Assembly (NCBI GenBank): GCA_045130275.1
Contig: JBGUPL010000080.1
Location: 1 to 21,465 of the forward strand
Direction: 5' to 3'
DNA from: F23-D06 sp045130275
Lineage (GTDB): Bacteria > Bacteroidota > Bacteroidia > Bacteroidales > WCHB1-69
DNA: 21,465 bases
Under the pieces are notes generated by a model. The model saw nothing but the letters and a program-made list of their open reading frames with translations. It did no database searches and was not told where the DNA came from. Every line of letters begins with the position of its first letter. The first letter of the stretch is position 1. Shown here piece by piece: positions 14,727 through 21,465 of the stretch. Made by a program: the position numbers and the translations under genes.

Positions 14727-15638
14727 CTATTTGGTATATGTGATAGGAACTTCGAAGAAGCAGCGCACCAGTCTCCCTTCGGACTTTCCGGGCTTCCAAG
14801 GCGGCATGGCAGAGACAGCCCGAACGGATTCTTCGTCGCAGGCGGGATAAAGCGAGACTTTCACTTTTGCGTGGGCCACACAACCGTCTTTTTCCACCAC
14901 AAATTCGACCAGATTGGTGCCCGTAATGTTGTTCATTCGGGCTTTTTCAGGGTAAACCACTTCATTTTTAAGGAAGTTCATAAGCCTATCGATTCCACCT
15001 GAATATTCCGGCATCTCTTCAACCGGCCCATAGTTTGCCTCTCCCTTTTCGGGCATAGTCGCCGTGTTGGACGCGGTGTCGGCATTGTTAGGCTCGCCGT
15101 GCTGGGCGATATAATCAAGGTATTTCCGGCAATATCCGACTTTTTCGAGGAGACGCTGTTTTTCCGGACCGGAACTGTAGGTGGCGGCCTGTTGGTACAG
15201 ACGGAACGCTTCGTTTTTGTCCTCTTTCACGTCTTTGCCACACCAGTAGGCATCGCCAAGCCTTTCTGCCGCTTCCACATGGTTCGCCTCTGCCGCCTTT
15301 TTCAGATATTGAAACGATTTTTCTATGTCGCCGCACTTTCTGTATGCGTTGGAGAGTTTGTAAGCATCCGCATCCTCCAGCCGATTCAGGAGTTCCAGGG
15401 TTTTGATTTGCTCACATGGCTGGTCACTCAAAAGGTCGTTCTCCGCAACTTTGAACAAAGCTTCCAGATTTCCTTCGTTAGCCGCTTTCCGGTAAAAACT
15501 CAGGGCTTTCGGCCACTGTTTTTCACCGGCAGCCTCGTATTTTCGCGCTTTCAGTAGCGCCTTCTCGCCCTGGGCGTGCAGCAAACCGAAAGAGAGGGCG
15601 GTCAACAGTATGGTGAAAAGAAAGTGTCTCATATTCAA
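14727..15638 (-). CDS. Sel1/TPR-repeat protein with C-terminal TonB domain
   Basis: A 303-residue exported protein with a signal peptide (about 1-22, ending Leu-His-Ala). Residues about 25-165 hold Sel1/TPR-like helical repeats, such as Ala-Leu-Ser-Phe-Tyr-Arg-Lys-Ala-Ala and a later Ala-Phe-Arg-Leu-Tyr-Gln-Gln-Ala-Ala. A linker leads to a TonB C-terminal-like domain (about 210-303), with Gly-Gly-Ile-Asp, Tyr-Pro-Glu-Lys-Ala-Arg and Pro-Pro-Trp-Lys-Pro-Gly. With no membrane anchor other than the signal peptide, it is not a standard TonB energy transducer; it could be a periplasmic scaffold. A Met two codons in (15632) is an alternative start. The gene lies downstream of the UvrA-like gene on the same strand but has its own promoter box. 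Confidence 0.85.
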   Translation of the reverse strand: MNMRHFLFTILLTALSFGLLHAQGEKALLKARKYEAAGEKQWPKALSFYRKAANEGNLEALFKVAENDLLSDQPCEQIKTLELLNRLEDADAYKLSNAYRKCGDIEKSFQYLKKAAEANHVEAAERLGDAYWCGKDVKEDKNEAFRLYQQAATYSSGPEKQRLLEKVGYCRKYLDYIAQHGEPNNADTASNTATMPEKGEANYGPVEEMPEYSGGIDRLMNFLKNEVVYPEKARMNNITGTNLVEFVVEKDGCVAHAKVKVSLYPACDEESVRAVSAMPPWKPGKSEGRLVRCFFEVPITYTK

Positions 15639-15655
15639 TAAAGTTTATTCGTTTG

Positions 15656-15663
15656 CAAAAGTA
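15656..15663 (-). promoter_or_regulatory. -7 promoter box before the TonB-C/Sel1 gene
   Basis: Read on the minus strand this is TACTTTTG followed by C, an exact TAnnTTTG match, 17 bases before the ATG at 15638. A-rich sequence lies upstream of it and no -33 box is clear. It suggests the gene is transcribed apart from the UvrA-like gene that ends at 15728. Confidence 0.6.
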
Positions 15664-15727
15664 GTTTTTATTTTAATTGCGTCGATTTTTTTTTCTAGGG
15701 GTGACCGCTTATTTGTGAAAAGGCGAG

Positions 15728-18244
15728 CTAGACTCCTCCCAGAAACCTTCCTGTCACGCTTTCATGGTTGCCGGCGATTTCTCGCGGGGTGCCGGTGGCC
15801 ACGATTCTGCCGCCGTCCTCGCCCCCGCCGGGTCCCATGTCGATGATGTAGTCGGCGGCGCGGATCACGTCCAAGTCGTGCTCGATGACGATGACCGTTG
15901 CGCCGTTCTTGATCAGCGTGTCGAAAACTTGCAAAAGCGTGCGCACGTCCAACGGGTGCAGCCCGATGGTGGGCTCGTCGAACACGAAGACCGAGTCGTG
16001 CTGCAACCGTCCCATCTCAGTGGCTAACTTCAGCCGCTGCGCCTCGCCGCCCGACAGACTCGGGGTCTCCTCGCCGAGCGTAAGGTAGCCCAAGCCAAGA
16101 CTTTGCAGCACCTCCAACTTGGGGAACACCGTCTTCATGTCCTGGCAGAACTCCAACGCGGAGCTCACGTCCATATCCATCAGCTCGGGCAGCGAACGGG
16201 TCTCGTGGCGCTTGTTGGTGTGGCGCACGGCGTAGGCGGCTTTCGCGTAGCGTGAACCGCGACATTCGGGGCAGGGGATGTCCACGTCGGGGAGGAACTG
16301 CACGTCGAGGCTGATCGCGCCGGTGCCGTCGCAGACAGGACAGCGCAGGTCGCCGGTGTTGTAGGAGAAGTCGCCGGCCTTGTAGCCGTGGTGTTTCGCG
16401 TCGGGCGTGCGGGCGTAGAGTTTGCGCAGCTCGTCGTGGACGTTGGCGTAGGTGGCCACGGTGGAGCGGATGTTGATGCCGATGGGCGTGGCGTCGATGA
16501 GCTTCACGTGCTCGATGCCCTCGGCGAGGATGTCGGTGACATGGTCGGGCATCCGTTTCCCGCGGGTCAACGCCTCCAGCGCGGGCACGAGACTCTCCAA
16601 GATCAGGGTCGTCTTGCCGGAACCTGAGACGCCCGTCACCACGGTGAGCCGCCCTTTGGGAATCTCGACCTCCAACGGTTTTACTGTATGTATCTCTTTG
16701 GTGGACAGATGAATATTGCCAAACTCAAACAATCGGTCTTTGTCGGGCTCGCTCCAGCCGTGCTTTTGCTGTGGCGCGAGGAATGGTCCGATGCGGGACG
16801 CGCTGTTGCGGACGATATCTTGGATGGTGCCCTCGGCGATGATTTCTCCGCCTTTCGCGCCGGCATCGGGACCCAATTCGATGAGCCAGTCGGCCTCCTG
16901 CAGAATCTGCGTGTCGTGATCGACGAGCAGCACGGTGTTGCCGTCGGCCACGAGGTCGTGCATCACGCCGTTGAGTCCCACGATATTGGAGGGGTGCAGC
17001 CCGATGGAAGGCTCGTCGAGGACGTAGAGCACGCCTGTGGTGCGGTTGCGCACGGCGCGGGCGAGCTGCATCCGTTGCCGTTCGCCGGTGGAGAGGGTGG
17101 AGGCTGCGCGGTCGAGGGTGAGATAACCTAACCCCAAGTCCATCAGCCGTTTGGCGGCCGTGCGGAACGATTCGCAGATGCTTTCGGCCATGGGACGCAT
17201 CTCCTCGGGCAGCGAGGCGGGTACGCCATCGACCCACTCGGTGAGCCGCGCCAAGGTCATCTGGCAGGCCTCGTCGAGCCCGATGCCGCGCAGTTTCGGG
17301 GCGCGGGCGGCCTCCGACAGCCGTGTGCCGTGGCATTCGGCGCAGACATCCTCCTTAAGGAACTTCTCCACACGCTTCATCCCCTTCTCGTCCTTTACTT
17401 TTGCGAGGGCGTTCTCCACGGTGTAGGTGGCGTTGAAGTAGGTGAAGTCGAGTTCGCCAGCTTCGTTGGTGGTCTTGGATTTAAAGAAGATGTGCTTCTT
17501 CACGGCGGGCCCGTTATAGACGATATCTTTCTCTTCGTCAGTGAGTTCGCGGAACGGCACGTCCGTGCGCACGCCCATTGCGCGGCACACGTCGGTCATG
17601 AGCGACCACATGAGGCTGTTCCACGGCGCGACGGCTCCTTGGTCGATGGTGAGCGACTCGTCGGGCACAAGGGTGCTCTTATCGACGGTGCGCACCATGC
17701 CGGTGCCTCCGCAGCAGCGGCATGCGCCCTGGCTGTTGAAGGCTAACTCCTCGGCACCGGGGGCGTAGAAGTGCTCGCCGCATTCGGGACAGACGAGTTC
17801 CTGACCGGCGGCCACAGCGAGAGAGGGTGGGAGATAGTGCCCGTTGGGACAGCGGTGGTTTGCCAAACGGGAATACATAAGGCGCAGACTGTTAAGGAGT
17901 TCGGTGCCTGTGCCAAAGGTGGATCGGATGCCGGGCACGCCGGGCCGTTGGTGCAGGGCGAGGGCGGCAGGCACGTAGAGTATTTCGTCAACGTCGGCCT
18001 TCGCGGCCTGGGTCATGCGCCGGCGCGTGTAGGTTGAGAGCGACTCGAGGTATCGGCGCGAGCCCTCGGCGTAGAGCACGCCCAACGCCAGCGAGGACTT
18101 GCCGGAGCCGGACACACCCGCCACGGCCACGATCTGGTGCAGCGGCACATCCACATCGATGTTCTTGAGGTTGTGGACACGCGCACCCCGGATGCGGATG
18201 TGGGAAGGTTTGCTGTCTCGTAACTTATTGTCATTTATAGACAT
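15728..18244 (-). CDS. UvrA-like ABC ATPase lacking the UvrB-binding domain (UvrA2 type)
   Basis: An 838-residue double ABC ATPase, against about 940 for canonical UvrA. NBD1 has Walker A Gly43-Val-Ser-Gly-Ser-Gly-Lys-Ser50 and a changed signature, Leu-Ser-Thr-Gly-Glu-Arg-Gln (384-390). NBD2 has Walker A at 538-545 and signature Leu-Ser-Gly-Gly-Glu-Ala-Gln (730-736). Both Walker B strands end Asp-Glu-Pro. Zinc modules are at Cys152/155/175/178 and Cys635/638/658/661. The roughly 100 residues between the first ATPase segment and the first zinc module, which form the UvrB-binding domain in E. coli UvrA, are missing. UvrA2 proteins such as that of Deinococcus share this lack and are tied to DNA-damage or drug tolerance, not UvrABC incision. 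It is monocistronic or followed by the TonB-C gene 89 bases downstream. Confidence 0.9.
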   Translation of the reverse strand: MSINDNKLRDSKPSHIRIRGARVHNLKNIDVDVPLHQIVAVAGVSGSGKSSLALGVLYAEGSRRYLESLSTYTRRRMTQAAKADVDEILYVPAALALHQRPGVPGIRSTFGTGTELLNSLRLMYSRLANHRCPNGHYLPPSLAVAAGQELVCPECGEHFYAPGAEELAFNSQGACRCCGGTGMVRTVDKSTLVPDESLTIDQGAVAPWNSLMWSLMTDVCRAMGVRTDVPFRELTDEEKDIVYNGPAVKKHIFFKSKTTNEAGELDFTYFNATYTVENALAKVKDEKGMKRVEKFLKEDVCAECHGTRLSEAARAPKLRGIGLDEACQMTLARLTEWVDGVPASLPEEMRPMAESICESFRTAAKRLMDLGLGYLTLDRAASTLSTGERQRMQLARAVRNRTTGVLYVLDEPSIGLHPSNIVGLNGVMHDLVADGNTVLLVDHDTQILQEADWLIELGPDAGAKGGEIIAEGTIQDIVRNSASRIGPFLAPQQKHGWSEPDKDRLFEFGNIHLSTKEIHTVKPLEVEIPKGRLTVVTGVSGSGKTTLILESLVPALEALTRGKRMPDHVTDILAEGIEHVKLIDATPIGINIRSTVATYANVHDELRKLYARTPDAKHHGYKAGDFSYNTGDLRCPVCDGTGAISLDVQFLPDVDIPCPECRGSRYAKAAYAVRHTNKRHETRSLPELMDMDVSSALEFCQDMKTVFPKLEVLQSLGLGYLTLGEETPSLSGGEAQRLKLATEMGRLQHDSVFVFDEPTIGLHPLDVRTLLQVFDTLIKNGATVIVIEHDLDVIRAADYIIDMGPGGGEDGGRIVATGTPREIAGNHESVTGRFLGGV

Positions 18245-18276
18245 AGTGGACTTTTGCTTTGGAATTAAAACAGAGG

Positions 18277-18284
18277 CAAAGGTA
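18277..18284 (-). promoter_or_regulatory. -7 promoter box before the UvrA-like gene
   Basis: On the minus strand this reads TACCTTTG, an exact TAnnTTTG match, 32 bases before the ATG at 18244. A plus-strand box lies 26 bases away (18310-18317), so the spacer 18245-18465 carries divergent promoters. Confidence 0.6.
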
Positions 18285-18309
18285 GTGAAAATTCCGTTCT
18301 TTTTTTTTG

Positions 18310-18317
18310 TATTTTTG
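18310..18317 (+). promoter_or_regulatory. -7 promoter box for the polyphosphate operon
   Basis: TATTTTTG follows a run of Ts and fits TAnnTTTG. It lies about 150 bases before the VTC gene at 18466, implying a long leader of about 140 bases. That leader is A-rich (18358-18405), with no hairpin or known riboswitch that I can recognise. Confidence 0.5.
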
Positions 18318-18465
18318 CGGTCGATTATTGTATTTTACCGATGCAGAGTCTCATTGGATTGATAATAGATTGAATAGTAAAGAAATTAAGAATGTAAGAG
18401 AGCATCGTTTAGTTAATCTGTGTTATGCTGATTCCGATGCGTGAATACGAATATATACCTAAGTA

Positions 18466-19257
18466 ATGGATGCTTTGAATGATATTCTGCAGCGCATGGA
18501 ACCCATCACCTTGGAGGGGATGAGTGCCGTGAAACTGATGAACAGGGTGGACAGCAAGTTCCCGACCAACATGTCAACTTTGCTGCGGATGGCACCGCTG
18601 TGGGGCGAGCACTTTTACGTGCAAGAGAATGAGGGCCAGCGTATTGCGCGGTACCGTTCCCTTTATTTCGACACGCCGGATGCCATCACCTACACCATGC
18701 ATCACAACCGTCGGCTGCGTCGGCAGAAGGTCCGTCAGCGTATCTATGTGGAATCCAACATCGCTTTTTGCGAAATCAAGAACAAGAAGAACACCGGCCG
18801 TACAAAGAAAAAGCGTATCCCCATCCCGATGGAGTCATGGGGGAACCTTTACGACTTGCCCGAAATGGCGGATTTTGTCCGTGAAAAAGTTTGGGTGACC
18901 GACCAACAGCTTTTCCCACGGCTTGAAAACGCTTTCCAGCGCATCACGCTCGTGAACAAGGCCAAGACAGAGCGCATCACCATTGATTTCGGTATCACCT
19001 TCCACAATCACCTCAGTGGTTGCGATGCCGATGTGTCTGATTTGGTGATCATTGAGGTAAAGCAAGACGGTTCGCTGCCTTCGAAATTCAAGGATTTCCT
19101 GCGTGATGCAAGAGTGCAGCGGAAAGGGTTGAGCAAATACTGCCTCGGGATGCTGCTCACCGACGAACATCTGAAATACAATCGATTCAAGCAGAAAGTG
19201 CGTTATGTCAATAAGTTAACAAATCAAAATTATCAAATAAAATCTTTGGAACAATGA
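18466..19257 (+). CDS. VTC-domain polyphosphate polymerase
   Basis: A 263-residue protein of the VTC/CYTH superfamily, expected in the cytoplasm and probably acting with the membrane protein that follows. In this tunnel fold, basic residues hold polyphosphate. Candidates are Lys23, Arg27 and Lys31, Arg62 and Arg64 in Arg-Tyr-Arg-Ser-Leu-Tyr-Phe-Asp, the Arg/Lys cluster at 82-92, Lys105 in Cys-Glu-Ile-Lys, and Lys199 in Ile-Glu-Val-Lys. Glu103 and Glu197 would bind metal. The closing Lys-Gly-Leu-Ser-Lys-Tyr-Cys-Leu-Gly fits the family. Its stop overlaps the DUF4956 start by ATGA (19254-19257), so the two are translationally coupled. It may make polyphosphate from ATP, or act on another triphosphate. 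Confidence 0.88.
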   Translation: MDALNDILQRMEPITLEGMSAVKLMNRVDSKFPTNMSTLLRMAPLWGEHFYVQENEGQRIARYRSLYFDTPDAITYTMHHNRRLRRQKVRQRIYVESNIAFCEIKNKKNTGRTKKKRIPIPMESWGNLYDLPEMADFVREKVWVTDQQLFPRLENAFQRITLVNKAKTERITIDFGITFHNHLSGCDADVSDLVIIEVKQDGSLPSKFKDFLRDARVQRKGLSKYCLGMLLTDEHLKYNRFKQKVRYVNKLTNQNYQIKSLEQ

Positions 19258-19973
19258 TACAGATGGATGATATTATGTTCGACTCCGACATTGCGAGCGA
19301 ATTTGGAAATGCGGATGGTCCCGGATTGTTCGGGATACCGTGGTTCGACGGTCCGAGCATGTGGGTGATGTTGTTGCGGTTTGCCCTTAACTTGCTCGTG
19401 TGCTGGCTTATTGTAGGCTGCCTTTATTACAAAAAGAGCAAGCGCCGAGACTATTATTTTACTTTTATGTTGTTCAGTATCACTATTTTCTTCTTGATAT
19501 TCCTGATGGACAATGTGAAAGTGCAAATCGGTTTCGCGCTCGGGCTTTTCGCCATTTTCGGCATGATCCGTTATCGAACAGAGACGGTGCCGATCAGGGA
19601 GATGACCTACCTGTTTGTTGTGGTCGGCATCTCTGTCATCAACGGATTGGCCATGACGGTGAGCTATACCGAGCTTTTCCTCACGAATCTCCTTATTGTG
19701 CTGTCCGTTTGGGTGTTCGAATCAATTCACCGCCGCAACCATCTGGAATGTAAGATCATTGTCTATGAGAAGGTCGCCTTGGTGCACGCCGACCGTGAGA
19801 AAGAGCTGATGGCGGATCTGAAATTGCGCACCGGGTTGGATATCAAACGACTGGAGGTTGGCCATATTGACTATCTGAAAGATGTGGCCTACGTCAAGAT
19901 TTATTATACGTCCAATCAACCGGAAAACTCTATAAACCAACTGACGAAGGTGAAGAGGGATAATTATTTTTAG
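19254..19973 (+). CDS. DUF4956 integral membrane protein
   Basis: A 239-residue protein. Membrane segments lie near residues 38-59, 67-85, 90-104, 117-135 and 139-155, followed by a cytoplasmic tail of about 80 residues. The strongly conserved stretch Phe-Gly-Met-Ile-Arg-Tyr-Arg-Thr-Glu (102-110) followed by Pro-Ile-Arg-Glu-Met-Thr-Tyr marks DUF4956. The family is often found next to VTC-domain genes, where it is thought to be the membrane partner of the polymerase. Its ATG overlaps the stop of the VTC gene, and a second Met at 19263 is an alternative start. The biochemical role is unknown. Confidence 0.87.
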   Translation: MIQMDDIMFDSDIASEFGNADGPGLFGIPWFDGPSMWVMLLRFALNLLVCWLIVGCLYYKKSKRRDYYFTFMLFSITIFFLIFLMDNVKVQIGFALGLFAIFGMIRYRTETVPIREMTYLFVVVGISVINGLAMTVSYTELFLTNLLIVLSVWVFESIHRRNHLECKIIVYEKVALVHADREKELMADLKLRTGLDIKRLEVGHIDYLKDVAYVKIYYTSNQPENSINQLTKVKRDNYF

Positions 19974-20000
19974 ACCGAATTATTTTTTTTGGTAATGCCA

Positions 20001-21344
20001 ATGAAATACACCCATAATGATATAGAATTTGCTTCGGTGGAAGCCATCAAGGCCTACCAGGAGGAACGTCTGCATGATGCGCTCGCTTATCTGCAGTGCA
20101 ATTCCCGCTATTATCAGCGCATGTTCGAGCGTTACGGCATCAAAGTGGAGAAAATCCGCACCATAGAGGACTTGGTGAACATCCCATTCACCGAGAAAAA
20201 GGATTTGCAGCTCTTCAACGAAGACTTCCTGTGTGTGCCCAAGGAGAAGGTCATCGACTACATCACCACCAGTGGCACGCTCAGCGACCCTGTGACTTTC
20301 TGCTGTACGGAGAAAGACCTCCAACGGCTGGCTTTCAACGAGAAGAAGAGTTTCGAATGCGCTGGTTTACAGCCAGGTAACATTCTCCAGCTGATGGTCA
20401 CTCTCGACAAACGTTTCATGGCTGGGCTGGCCTATTTCCTCGGTCTGCGCGAGTTGGGAGCCTCCGTCATCCGTGTGGGCAACGGCATCCCCGAGTTGCA
20501 GTGGGACACCATCCAGCGCATCAAGCCCGACAGCATCATGTGCGTGCCGTCATTCATCCCGCGACTGATTCAATATGCTGAAGATCATGGCATTGACTAT
20601 CAGAACTCCAGCATCCGCAAGATCATCGGGATAGGGGAGAGTCTGCGCAACCAGGACTTCTCGCTCAACCTCTTGGGCGAGCAGATCAAGTCGAAATGGG
20701 ATGTGGAACTCTACGCCACTTATTCCTCCACCGAGATGGGTGCGACATTCAGCGAGTGTGAGTACGGTGTGGGCGGTCATGTGCACCCTGAACTCATCAT
20801 CGTGGAGATCATCGGCGAGGACAACCTGCCGGTGGCTGACGGCGAGACCGGAGAGGTGGTGGTGACGACCCTCGGTGTGGAGGGAATGCCGCTTTTGCGC
20901 TTCCGTACGGGCGATATGTGCGCGAAAATCACCGAGCAATGTCGTTGTGGCAGAAATAGTTACCGTCTCACCCCGTTGGTGGGCCGAAAGAACAACATGA
21001 TCAAGTTGAAAGGCACGACTTTGTATCCGCCTGCCTTGATGGACGTGTTGAACAACACGCCGTTTGTGCAGAACTATGTGATTTATGTGCAGGATTCGCA
21101 GCAGGGCACTGACGAGGTGGTTGTGAAGGTGGGGTTGAATGCCGAGGTGGTCGAAGAGAACATGCGTTTCAAGAACCATCCCGAGGAGATCGTCAACGAG
21201 CTGAAGAACCGATTTAGGGCACACGTGCGCGTGGCACCGGTGGTGCAGGTCGTTTCTGTTGAGGAAGTGCAGCGCATCAATTTCCCTCCCAGCGCGCGGA
21301 AGCCCGTGAAGTTTGTGGATTTAAGGAAGAGGCTTCAGAATTAA
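20001..21344 (+). CDS. PaaK-like phenylacetate-CoA ligase family (adenylate-forming)
   Basis: About 447 residues from the ATG at 20001; an ATG at 19995 and a TTG at 19989 are close alternatives, and the T-rich stretch before them gives no ribosome site. It should activate a carboxylic acid with ATP, then load it on CoA or a carrier. Motifs from the 20001 start: phosphate loop Thr90-Ser-Gly-Thr93-Leu-Ser-Asp-Pro97, Tyr241-Ser-Ser-Thr-Glu245, Arg300-Phe-Arg-Thr-Gly-Asp305, a Cys-Arg-Cys-Gly-Arg zinc-type site (Cys314, Cys316), and Lys335 in the C-terminal domain. The loop departs from the usual Ser-Gly-Thr-Thr-Gly-Lys-Pro. It lies 27 bases after the DUF4956 gene and is likely in the same operon. 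The acid cannot be named. Confidence 0.85.
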   Translation: MKYTHNDIEFASVEAIKAYQEERLHDALAYLQCNSRYYQRMFERYGIKVEKIRTIEDLVNIPFTEKKDLQLFNEDFLCVPKEKVIDYITTSGTLSDPVTFCCTEKDLQRLAFNEKKSFECAGLQPGNILQLMVTLDKRFMAGLAYFLGLRELGASVIRVGNGIPELQWDTIQRIKPDSIMCVPSFIPRLIQYAEDHGIDYQNSSIRKIIGIGESLRNQDFSLNLLGEQIKSKWDVELYATYSSTEMGATFSECEYGVGGHVHPELIIVEIIGEDNLPVADGETGEVVVTTLGVEGMPLLRFRTGDMCAKITEQCRCGRNSYRLTPLVGRKNNMIKLKGTTLYPPALMDVLNNTPFVQNYVIYVQDSQQGTDEVVVKVGLNAEVVEENMRFKNHPEEIVNELKNRFRAHVRVAPVVQVVSVEEVQRINFPPSARKPVKFVDLRKRLQN

Positions 21345-21465
21345 GCATCAAGATATCAGAGCAAAAGGGCAATAGATATTAGGGGACTTCTATTTTTAAT
21401 CTTTTTTAGACATACTTCCAGACCCTGCAAGTCCCTTCAACAGAATCTGAAAATACAACGGGGCA
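21345..21465. other. 3' tail of window, no callable gene
   Basis: This stretch of 121 bases follows the ligase gene. GGGACTT (21383-21389) and AAGTCCC (21429-21435) could pair across a 39-base loop. Two minus-strand frames are open from the window edge, ending in TAA near 21407 and 21394; either could be the C-terminus of a convergent gene, but neither is long enough to identify. Confidence 0.3.

Noticed and set aside
18358..18405. A possible fifth heptamer array in the A-rich leader
   Set aside because: The 7-base phase is not clear and units do not share a starting G, so it is ordinary AT-rich sequence as far as I can see.

Overview
The window looks like a chromosomal stretch of a member of the Bacteroidota, most likely Bacteroidales with a fairly GC-rich coding style. 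The signs are TAnnTTTG-type -7 promoter boxes in front of several genes, A-rich leaders with little Shine-Dalgarno sequence, a LytS/LytR-type regulator pair, a VTC-domain/DUF4956 pair, a C69 peptidase and a TonB-C/Sel1 protein. I cannot fix family or genus. No rRNA, tRNA, CRISPR array, transposase or phage gene was seen, and no gene-free stretch exceeds 300 bases.

Layout. 70-417: a small cupin. 418-625: a repeat-rich spacer. 626-2374: a secreted C69 dipeptidase that carries a C/G-run repeat inside its reading frame. 2496-9427: a one-directional block coding for a TolC-like outer membrane channel (broken by one in-frame TGA), an HlyD-like adaptor, two ABC-2 permeases, and a histidine kinase/LytTR response regulator pair. 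Together these look like a tripartite exporter with its own sensor pair, but no ATPase gene lies in the window. 9549-11249: a SulP anion transporter with a STAS domain. 11475-12269: a secreted HMA-domain protein with a Cys/His-rich tail made of near-identical 90-bp tandem repeats, followed by a clear terminator. 12391-13902 and 13915-14700: a CrtI/retinol-saturase-like FAD oxidoreductase and a secreted alpha/beta hydrolase, probably co-transcribed. On the minus strand: a Sel1/TPR plus TonB-C protein (14727-15638) and a UvrA-like protein that lacks the UvrB-binding region (15728-18244). 18466-21344: a plus-strand operon of a VTC polyphosphate polymerase, a DUF4956 membrane protein and a PaaK-like adenylate-forming ligase.

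The spacers are unusual. Four hold arrays of degenerate heptamers in strict 7-base phase. Three hold copies of an element starting TTCCTTAAGCAG, with small hairpins nearby that often have GAA loops. Two hold a hairpin ending GGGGTAG, and a related C/G-run structure sits inside the C69 gene. A perfect 14-bp-arm palindrome supplies the stop codon of the LytTR regulator.

I found no gene set that I can call a wholly new system. The strongest leads are the Cys/His repeat protein, the interrupted exporter with its promoter-embedded inverted repeat, the repeat that entered a coding frame, and the ligase attached to the polyphosphate pair.
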